From contig JAFDXR010000014.1 of assembly GCA_018267825.1 (NCBI GenBank), positions 18,979 to 82,978 of the forward strand: a DNA stretch of 64,000 nt. The letters are read 5' to 3'. The translations under genes and the position numbers were made by a program. Positions 58,411 through 64,000 of the stretch are shown here, in pieces. Origin of the DNA: Bacteroidota bacterium. GTDB taxonomy: Bacteria > Bacteroidota > Bacteroidia > B-17B0 > Aurantibacillaceae. Numbering within the stretch: the stretch's first letter is position 1; each line of letters opens with the position of its first letter. The notes beneath the pieces are model-generated. The model was not told the origin of the DNA. It did not search any database and was given only the letters and a program-made list of their open reading frames with translations.

Positions 58411-59152
58411 TCTCTTTGATGTCGTAGTGCTTCACAACATGGTTATCCAATACCAATACGAGGAGACCTTCTTCTGTTACATTTTGCAGTACGGCGTCGA
58501 ATACAAGCCCGGCCTCATCTCTGAAAGATAGCGATTGCTTATAACCATACAGGGCCTGAAAATAAGCCTGGTCTATTTCTGTAAAAGCCCCCTTTTTGAG
58601 GCGCAGGTACCATTTTTCGAGATGTTTGCACAATTGGGATAATACGAGCTTCCGGTCACAGTTTACGCCCAATAGGCTCTTGAAGGAAGTGGCGGGAACA
58701 TCTCCGAATTCGGTCTGATTCACATTAAGCCCGATTCCAATCACACTGTGTGCCAGGCGGCCGGTCTGCACCTGGTTTTCGATGAGTATGCCGGCTATTT
58801 TGCGGGTATTGACAAGTATGTCATTTGGCCATTTAATTTTTATGTCAAATTGGCCATGAGTCAGGTTTTCAGTCAATACGTCATGTACGGCCAAAGCCGC
58901 AATTTTACTGATACAGAAGGTTTTTTTCAGACCCAGAAACAATGGATTCAGAATAATGGAAGCTGTTATGTTGCTTGCAGGCTCTGCGATCCAGCTGTTC
59001 CCGCGTTGCCCGCGTCCCTGTGTCTGATGGTCGGTATACACAATGGTACCTTCGGGTATATTAACATTCCTTAACAAGCCCGTGGCATAGGTATTGGTAC
59101 TTTCTACGCGTGGCAAAAAATATTGATTTTGACCCACAAACAATGTTTCCAT
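58394..59152 (-). CDS. birA: Biotin--[acetyl-CoA-carboxylase] ligase
   Basis: A 252-residue biotin protein ligase. VESTNTYATGLL opens the catalytic domain, TDHQTQGRGQRGNSWIAEPASNITASIIL holds the G-R-G-R/Q-x-G biotinyl-AMP loop, and IKWPNDILVNTRKIAGILIENQ carries the biotin-binding Lys. The C-terminal SH3-like domain ends the chain. There is no N-terminal DNA-binding domain, so it is an enzyme rather than a repressor. It attaches biotin to carboxylase carrier proteins. Tail-to-tail 17-nt overlap with the preceding plus-strand gene. Confidence 0.95.
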   Translation of the reverse strand: METLFVGQNQYFLPRVESTNTYATGLLRNVNIPEGTIVYTDHQTQGRGQRGNSWIAEPASNITASIILNPLFLGLKKTFCISKIAALAVHDVLTENLTHGQFDIKIKWPNDILVNTRKIAGILIENQVQTGRLAHSVIGIGLNVNQTEFGDVPATSFKSLLGVNCDRKLVLSQLCKHLEKWYLRLKKGAFTEIDQAYFQALYGYKQSLSFRDEAGLVFDAVLQNVTEEGLLVLVLDNHVVKHYDIKEITLLR

Positions 59153-59166
59153 TAGCGCAAAAATTT

Positions 59167-59174
59167 TAAATTTG
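59167..59174 (+). promoter_or_regulatory. -7 promoter box upstream of rsfS
   Basis: TAAATTTG fits TAnnTTTG exactly, 56 nt before the rsfS ATG, in the 77-bp gap divergent from birA. It would give a leader of about 50 nt. Confidence 0.45.
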
Positions 59175-59229
59175 TTGCTTATAGCGTAAACATAATAAAA
59201 AACACCTCTAAAGGCAACAAAAAGTACAT

Positions 59230-59808
59230 ATGGCTAAAACTCCACTGAAGAAATCCGCTTCAAAAAAAACAACCCGGTCATCAGGATCGGTTTCCAAAAA
59301 AAGTAGTTCAGCAAAAGCACCGGCAAAAAAATCAGCAGCCAAAAAAACGGCTAAAAAACCTGTGAGCGAAAAAGAACTTCTTCAGCGGGAAGCCAATAAA
59401 ATTGTTAACTCGGAGAAAAAGAAAAAATCGAAACCGAGACCCAAAAAACATGCAACCAAAGAACAAACCTCCAGCTTACTGGAAGCCGTGATCGACGGGA
59501 TGCAGGAAAAAAAAGGGAAAAATATTACCGTCATCGATTTACAGAAACTGGAGAACCGCGTCTGCGACTTCTTTGTGATCTGCGATGCAGATAGTACAAC
59601 ACACGTTAACGCAATTGCCGATTCAGTAGAAGAAATTGCCAAAAAGAAAACCAATGAGAGCCCCTACCATACCGAAGGTTACCAGAATTCGGAATGGATT
59701 ATTATCGACTATATAAATATTGTTGCGCATGTGTTCCTGAAAGAGAAGCGTGAGTTTTATAATATTGAAGGGTTATGGGCCGACGGAGAATTTAAACACT
59801 ATAACTAA
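59230..59808 (+). CDS. rsfS: Ribosomal silencing factor RsfS with Lys-rich N-terminal tail
   Basis: A 192-residue protein. The C-terminal about 115 residues are RsfS/Iojap: LLEAVIDGMQEKKGKNITVIDLQKLENRVCDFFVICDADSTTHVNAIADSVEEIA, HTEGYQNSEWIIIDYINIVAHVFLKEKREFYNIEGLWAD. RsfS binds ribosomal protein L14 and blocks subunit joining when nutrients are scarce. The first about 75 residues are a histone-H1-like tail of repeated K-K/S-A-K-K units (for example KSAAKKTAKKPVSEK), absent from typical bacterial RsfS. It likely adds rRNA or DNA affinity. It lies 58 nt before ftsH, a pair common in Bacteroidota. Confidence 0.93.
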   Translation: MAKTPLKKSASKKTTRSSGSVSKKSSSAKAPAKKSAAKKTAKKPVSEKELLQREANKIVNSEKKKKSKPRPKKHATKEQTSSLLEAVIDGMQEKKGKNITVIDLQKLENRVCDFFVICDADSTTHVNAIADSVEEIAKKKTNESPYHTEGYQNSEWIIIDYINIVAHVFLKEKREFYNIEGLWADGEFKHYN

Positions 59809-59865
59809 ACAAAAAGCCCCCACGCTTGTTTTTGACGAGGAGCGTTAGAATAAAAACACAAACAC

Positions 59866-62043
59866 ATGAGCGACGAAAATCAAACAGAACATACAAATCC
59901 AACAAAGAACTCAGATCCGACTCCGCTTAACCAGGATAATAAATCCTCACAGGAAGAAGAACGAAGAAAGCAGTTTGAACGTATGAAAGAAAAATTCGGT
60001 AAAAAACCGAATACACCATTCAATTCACCCAACTCAGGCAATAACTTTTACTGGATCTATGGTCTCGTAATCGTTGTATTACTTAGTTTCGTTTTCTTTG
60101 GCCAGGATTTTTCAACAGCCGGATCATACCCTGTTGAACCCAACCGCTTTTACCAGGGCATGCTTGCCAAAGGTGATGTGGAACGACTGGTTATTGTAAA
60201 CGAGAAACGTGTAGAAATCACCATCTGGGCCGATAGTCTCAAATTACCAAGATATACTGAACTGAATCCTAAAACGGGAAAAATGGAGCCTTATTTCAAG
60301 GATCCTTTACACACACCGGGGCCTCATTTCTTTATGGATGTGCCGGATGTAAAATACTTCCAGGATAAAACTACCTCAGTTCAGGAAAAATACAATATTC
60401 CGGAAAACCGCCGTGTAGAACCATCGGCTGAAACCCGCACCGAGTGGAGCGACCACATGGGCTGGTTATTACCAATCGCCATTATGGTGGTGCTCTGGAT
60501 CGTAATGATGCGCCGCATGGGCGGTGGAGGCGGCGGTGGCCAGATCTTCAATATCGGTAAATCCAAAGCCGTATTATTCGATAAAGACACCAATGTGAAC
60601 ATCACATTCAACGATGTGGCCGGGCTCGATGGTGCTAAAGTAGAGATTATGGAAATCGTGGATTTCCTCAAGAACCCTAAGAAGTATACAGACCTTGGTG
60701 CAAAAATTCCAAAAGGCGCATTACTCGTAGGCCCTCCGGGTACCGGTAAAACTTTATTGGCTAAAGCGGTTGCCGGTGAAGCAAAAGTGCCTTTCTTCTC
60801 CCTGTCGGGTTCCGATTTTGTAGAGATGTTCGTAGGTGTAGGAGCCTCGCGTGTGCGCGACCTCTTCCGTCAGGCCAAAGAAAAAGCACCATGTATCATT
60901 TTCATTGATGAGATCGATGCGATCGGACGTGCCCGTGGAAAAAGTATTTCTGCCGGTGCTAACGATGAACGCGAAAATACCCTGAACCAGCTCCTCACCG
61001 AAATGGATGGATTTGGTACAAACAGTGGGGTTATTATCCTGGCAGCAACCAACCGGGCCGACATCCTGGACCGTGCCCTGATGCGTGCAGGTCGTTTCGA
61101 CAGACAGATTTACGTCGATATGCCTGATATGATTGAGCGCCAGGAGATCTTTAAAGTGCACCTTAAGAAAATTAAAATTGATGCTTCCGTCGACATTGAA
61201 TTCCTGGCCAAACAAACTCCTGGTTTCAGTGGAGCCGATATCGCGAATATTTGTAACGAAGCAGCCCTGATTGCAGCCCGTGCCAATAAGAAACAGGTAA
61301 CCAAGCAGGATTTCCTGGATGCTGTGGATCGTATCATTGCCGGTCTGGAGAAGAAAAATAAAATCATTACACCGGATGAAAAACGTGTCATTGCATTCCA
61401 TGAAGCCGGTCATGCGACTGTGAGCTGGATGCTTGAACACGCTTCCCCACTGGTGAAAGTAACCATTGTGCCTCGCGGAAGATCCCTGGGTGCAGCATGG
61501 TATCTGCCTGAAGAACGCCAGATCACCACCACCGAGCAGATCATGGATGAAATGTGCGCTGCCCTGGGTGGCCGTGCAGCTGAGGAGATTATTTTCGGTA
61601 AGATCAGCACCGGAGCGCTGAGCGACCTCGAAAAAATCACAAAACAGGCTTATGCCAGCGTGGTATACTATGGCTTAAATGATAAAGTAGGAAATATCAG
61701 CTACTACGATAGCAGCGGACAAAGCGAATACAGTTTCGGAAAACCGTACAGCGAAAATACAGCGAAGACCATTGATGAAGAAGTGAAGAAAATGGTGGAC
61801 ATCGCTTATGCCCGAACCAAACAGATTCTCATCGCCAATAAAGAGAAACTGACCCGCCTGGCCGAGCAATTGCTGGATAAAGAGGTGATCTTTAAAGAAG
61901 ACCTGGAAACCATTTTCGGTAAACGACCTTTCGAAAAAGATATCGCCCGTGAAAGAGAAGAAGCCGAAAGAGAGAAAGAGAAAGAAAAAGCGAAGTTGAA
62001 TACACCTCCTGAAACAGATACTACCAATCCGACCATTGGATAA
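59866..62043 (+). CDS. ftsH: ATP-dependent zinc metalloprotease FtsH
   Basis: A 725-residue membrane AAA+ protease that degrades misfolded and regulatory membrane proteins. A charged cytoplasmic N-terminus is followed by TM1 (about 61-79), a periplasmic domain, and TM2 (about 199-216). Then come a Gly-rich linker, Walker A GPPGTGKT (289-296), Walker [12 protein letters not shown] (344-354), the second region of homology [20 protein letters not shown], and the zinc site HEAGH (512-516). The C-terminus is an acidic/basic run ([16 protein letters not shown]). A terminator lies directly downstream. Confidence 0.98.
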   Translation: MSDENQTEHTNPTKNSDPTPLNQDNKSSQEEERRKQFERMKEKFGKKPNTPFNSPNSGNNFYWIYGLVIVVLLSFVFFGQDFSTAGSYPVEPNRFYQGMLAKGDVERLVIVNEKRVEITIWADSLKLPRYTELNPKTGKMEPYFKDPLHTPGPHFFMDVPDVKYFQDKTTSVQEKYNIPENRRVEPSAETRTEWSDHMGWLLPIAIMVVLWIVMMRRMGGGGGGGQIFNIGKSKAVLFDKDTNVNITFNDVAGLDGAKVEIMEIVDFLKNPKKYTDLGAKIPKGALLVGPPGTGKTLLAKAVAGEAKVPFFSLSGSDFVEMFVGVGASRVRDLFRQAKEKAPCIIFIDEIDAIGRARGKSISAGANDERENTLNQLLTEMDGFGTNSGVIILAATNRADILDRALMRAGRFDRQIYVDMPDMIERQEIFKVHLKKIKIDASVDIEFLAKQTPGFSGADIANICNEAALIAARANKKQVTKQDFLDAVDRIIAGLEKKNKIITPDEKRVIAFHEAGHATVSWMLEHASPLVKVTIVPRGRSLGAAWYLPEERQITTTEQIMDEMCAALGGRAAEEIIFGKISTGALSDLEKITKQAYASVVYYGLNDKVGNISYYDSSGQSEYSFGKPYSENTAKTIDEEVKKMVDIAYARTKQILIANKEKLTRLAEQLLDKEVIFKEDLETIFGKRPFEKDIAREREEAEREKEKEKAKLNTPPETDTTNPTIG

Positions 62044-62049
62044 TTGAAG

Positions 62050-62074
62050 AGCCGCTTTTATAGCGGCTTTTTTT
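62050..62074 (+). terminator. Intrinsic terminator of ftsH
   Basis: Stem AGCCGCT / AGCGGCT with a 5-nt loop and a run of seven T, starting 7 nt after the ftsH stop. Confidence 0.88.
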
Positions 62075-62086
62075 ATACATAAACGC

Positions 62087-62545
62087 ATGAAAGAGATTAC
62101 ACTTACACCGGTGGCTTATGTCACCAACAGCCGCCTTGCTCCCGAAGATGACAACTGGGGCAGCGTTACATCGGAAATTACCCTCGCGGTTCATATTCCC
62201 GACGAAGCGTTTGATGGCATTGAGGCCTTTTCGCACCTCGAGATTATTTACTATTTCGACAGGCTCAATCCTGCAAAGATGATTTACTCCGGTATTCCCC
62301 GCGAGAACCCGGCATACCCCCGCATGGGAATATTTGCCCAGCGTAAAAAAGACCGCCCTAATTCCCTTGGTTTATGCACGGTCGAATTATTGAAACATAC
62401 AGGCCGCCATATCACGGTGAAAAACCTGGATGCCATAAACGGAACCCCGGTATTGGACATAAAACCGGTATTTAAAGAGTTTATGCCAAAGGGTGAGATC
62501 CGGCAGGCTGCCTGGGTTTCTGACCTCATGAAGCATTATTGGTAA
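62087..62545 (+). CDS. trmO: tRNA (t6A37) methyltransferase TrmO (TsaA/YaeB family)
   Basis: A 152-residue SAM-dependent enzyme that N6-methylates threonylcarbamoyl-adenosine 37 in certain tRNAs. PVAYVTNSR at the start, GIEAFSHLEIIYYFDRL, RMGIFAQRKKDRPNSLGLCTVELL (the family's R-P-N-x-I/L-G motif) and LDAINGTPVLDIKPVFKEF are all present. It matches the single-domain form of the family, and no C-terminal extension is present. It follows the ftsH terminator by 13 nt. Confidence 0.93.
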   Translation: MKEITLTPVAYVTNSRLAPEDDNWGSVTSEITLAVHIPDEAFDGIEAFSHLEIIYYFDRLNPAKMIYSGIPRENPAYPRMGIFAQRKKDRPNSLGLCTVELLKHTGRHITVKNLDAINGTPVLDIKPVFKEFMPKGEIRQAAWVSDLMKHYW

Positions 62546-62582
62546 TATGAGCCCGGAACATAAAAATATCCGTTCATAAATG

Positions 62583-62590
62583 TATCTTTG
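62583..62590 (+). promoter_or_regulatory. -7 promoter box immediately before cdaA
   Basis: TATCTTTG is an exact TAnnTTTG match, ending 6 nt before the cdaA ATG. If used, transcription would begin at or next to the start codon, giving a leaderless or nearly leaderless mRNA. Confidence 0.45.
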
Positions 62591-62596
62591 TGACGC

Positions 62597-63397
62597 ATGA
62601 TATGGAGCCAGATCATACTGTTTATAAGCTTTGGTATTGCCGATGCTGTCGATATTCTATTGGTGGCTATTATCCTGTATCAGCTCTACAAAATTGTTAA
62701 AGGAACCTCGGCTACCAATATTTTTATCGGCCTGGCACTCATTTATGTGGTCTCTATTATCGTTCGCGCTTTCGACCTGAAATTACTGGGCTCGGTGCTT
62801 GGTAAATTTATTGATGTGGGGGTTATTGCCGTAATGGTAGTATTCCAGCAGGAGATCCGGAAATTCCTGCTTTATATCGGCTCCAATGAGTTTATCAAAA
62901 ACAGGAGCTGGAAAAGTCTTTTTGCCTTTAGCCCGACTGATCGTCGCAACCGTTTTGACCTAGACGCAGATGCAGTAATTAATGCCTGCTTTAACATGAG
63001 TGAGTCGAAAACCGGTGCGCTGATCATTATCTCCCGGAAATCAGATCTTAAATTCTATATCAATACCGGTGAAGCCGTTGACTCGGCACTCACTGATAAA
63101 ATGCTCGAGAATATTTTTTACAAAAACAGTCCCTTACACGATGGCGCTGTGATTATTAAAGATAACAGGATTGTTGCAGCACGCTGTGTGTTGCCGGTTA
63201 CTGAAAATGAAAAATTTCCATCGCATTTTGGCATGAGACACAGGGCGGCGGTTGGCATTACCGAAACCACAGATGCTATTGCCATTACCGTGTCGGAGCA
63301 AACAGGAGCTGTTTCTCTGACTGTTTCCGGCGAAATTAACAGCAACCTGAATAAGGAAAAACTCCGTTACCTGATCGAAAAAAATATAAAAGACTAA
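62597..63397 (+). CDS. cdaA: Diadenylate cyclase CdaA
   Basis: A 266-residue membrane enzyme making the second messenger c-di-AMP from two ATP. Three TM helices occupy about residues 5-85 (DAVDILLVAIILYQLYKIVKG, NIFIGLALIYVVSIIVRAF, VGVIAVMVVFQQEIRKFL). The DAC domain follows, with the catalytic DGA in SPLHDGAVIIKDNRI and the RHR motif in FGMRHRAAVGITE. Length and layout match the CdaA/DacA class. In this phylum c-di-AMP is linked to osmotic and potassium control. It lies 37 nt before an ABC-F gene. Confidence 0.95.
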   Translation: MIWSQIILFISFGIADAVDILLVAIILYQLYKIVKGTSATNIFIGLALIYVVSIIVRAFDLKLLGSVLGKFIDVGVIAVMVVFQQEIRKFLLYIGSNEFIKNRSWKSLFAFSPTDRRNRFDLDADAVINACFNMSESKTGALIIISRKSDLKFYINTGEAVDSALTDKMLENIFYKNSPLHDGAVIIKDNRIVAARCVLPVTENEKFPSHFGMRHRAAVGITETTDAIAITVSEQTGAVSLTVSGEINSNLNKEKLRYLIEKNIKD

Positions 63398-63433
63398 TGA
63401 CCGGACCCTTCCGGACAGTGGGGCAGATAAATT

Positions 63434-64000
63434 ATGAACTTAGTATCCGTACAACAATTAAGCAAAAGCTTTGGCGACAAAGTATTATTTAAGAACATCA
63501 ATTTCGGTATTAACCATGGTGATAAAGTAGCACTGATTGCCAAGAACGGCAGTGGTAAATCCACCTTGTTTAAAATCCTGCAGGGCATTGAAATTCCTGA
63601 CAGCGGCGAAGTGGCGTTCAGGAAAGATATGCGCATTTCGTTTTTAAGCCAGGAACCGCAGCTCAACAATGTGCATACCATCGAACAGGCGATATATGAA
63701 ACCGACAGCGTGTTTATCAAAACAGCCATGGATTATGCGAGGCTTATTGAAACGCACTTCGATAATCCCACACCACAATCGGAGAAGCGACTCGATGAAC
63801 TTACCGAACGCATGAATACCCTGGAACTGTGGGATGTGGAAACGAAGATTAAAACAGTACTTTCCAAATTCGGATTGAATGATCTGCAACAAAAAGTAAG
63901 TACACTGAGCGGGGGGCAGCGTAAACGCCTGTCTCTGGCACAGGTACTGCTCAATGAACCCGATCTGCTGATCATGGATGAGCCTACCAACCACCTGGAT
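63434..64000 (+). CDS. ABC-F family ATPase (partial, cut by the window end)
   Basis: The first 189 codons of an ABC-F protein, open to the last base. MNLVSVQQLSKSFGDKVLFKNINFGINHGDKVALIAKNGSGKSTLFKIL gives the N-terminus and Walker A of the first ATPase domain. STLSGGQRKRLSLAQVLLNEPDLLIMDEPTNHLD gives the signature and Walker B followed by the P-T-N-H-L-D typical of ABC-F. There are no TM segments. Such proteins act on the ribosome in translation or antibiotic protection (Uup/EttA group). The second ATPase domain would lie beyond the window. Subtype not assignable. Confidence 0.92.
   Translation, partial: MNLVSVQQLSKSFGDKVLFKNINFGINHGDKVALIAKNGSGKSTLFKILQGIEIPDSGEVAFRKDMRISFLSQEPQLNNVHTIEQAIYETDSVFIKTAMDYARLIETHFDNPTPQSEKRLDELTERMNTLELWDVETKIKTVLSKFGLNDLQQKVSTLSGGQRKRLSLAQVLLNEPDLLIMDEPTNHLD

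Noticed and set aside
59811..59855. Possible terminator between rsfS and ftsH
   Set aside because: Only a 5-bp ACGCT/AGCGT pairing with a mismatched context and no T run at the right place. Too weak to call.
60133..60145. Third ECF-type -35 match (CCCAACC)
   Set aside because: It lies inside ftsH coding sequence and lacks the ATTC extension and a CGTA at the correct spacing.
60754..61440. 228-codon open frame antisense to ftsH
   Set aside because: It lies wholly within the conserved AAA+ and protease region on the opposite strand and shows no family features.
1..64000. tRNA, rRNA, CRISPR arrays, insertion sequences, phage or integron elements
   Set aside because: Intergenic regions are short, and I saw no cloverleaf-like sequence, regularly spaced repeats, transposase motifs or terminal repeats.

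Overview
The window looks like a chromosomal segment of a free-living member of the Bacteroidota. The evidence is two proteins ending in type IX secretion (T9SS) type-A sorting domains, DUF4270 next to a short GT5 glycogen/starch synthase beside panC, a long NusB in a nusB-DUF1573-yajC-YbbR-coaE string, a choice-of-anchor-L/OmpA protein, a carboxypeptidase-regulatory-type TonB-dependent receptor, and many matches to the Bacteroidota -7 promoter box TAnnTTTG upstream of genes. I cannot fix the order or genus. I see no rRNA, tRNA, CRISPR array, insertion sequence or prophage. Coding density is high and no gene-free stretch exceeds 300 bp.

Layout. 1-2.7 kb: a dicarboxylate/amino-acid symporter and a secreted Bacteroidota protein. 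2.8-15.2 kb: a surface-polysaccharide locus with a Wzy/ligase-like membrane protein, two acyltransferase-3 enzymes, three glycosyltransferases, a UDP-sugar 2-epimerase, a divergent wlbA-wlbB-wlbC-like trio (UDP-2,3-diacetamido-uronic acid synthesis), an LpxD-like acyltransferase and a PIG-L deacetylase. 15.3-18.5 kb: DUF4270 lipoprotein, glycogen synthase, panC. 18.6-23.8 kb: an ECF sigma factor, a membrane-anchored beta-barrel protein, a PKD lipoprotein and a PKD/T9SS secreted protein. Two identical ECF-type promoters tie the first and last of these together. 23.9-31.2 kb: glyS, a TetR-controlled tripartite efflux operon (TetR-TolC-EmrA-EmrB), OsmC and an iron-sulfur protein. 31.2-41.6 kb: DUF58, two ArnT-like GT-C proteins, HU, fmt, lolD, an EEP-family protein, Nnr, a 41-residue FeoB-associated-type protein, and GH16. 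41.6-45.1 kb: a fused 2-oxoacid dehydrogenase E1 and an OmpA protein.

45.2-52.7 kb is the most interesting part. A PhoR/PhoB-like two-component system lies divergent from a TonB-dependent receptor. Next come a T9SS-exported beta-helix-like protein and a second OmpR-family regulator whose receiver domain has lost its phospho-acceptor Asp (now Glu), its Lys and one acidic-pocket Asp. Upstream of both the receptor and the exported protein are direct repeats with an exact 11-bp period, as expected for a PhoB-family activator. They end 9 nt before the same TTTGCAG core-promoter sequence.

52.7-64 kb is mostly housekeeping: an exported YciI protein, an amino-acid dehydrogenase, nusB, DUF1573, yajC, YbbR/CdaR, coaE, an unknown helical protein, birA, rsfS with a histone-H1-like tail, ftsH, trmO, diadenylate cyclase cdaA, and an ABC-F ATPase cut by the window end.

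All assignments come from reading sequence and motifs by eye. No database search was run. Where the longest reading frame opened with TTG well before a better ATG or GTG, I chose the internal start and say so.
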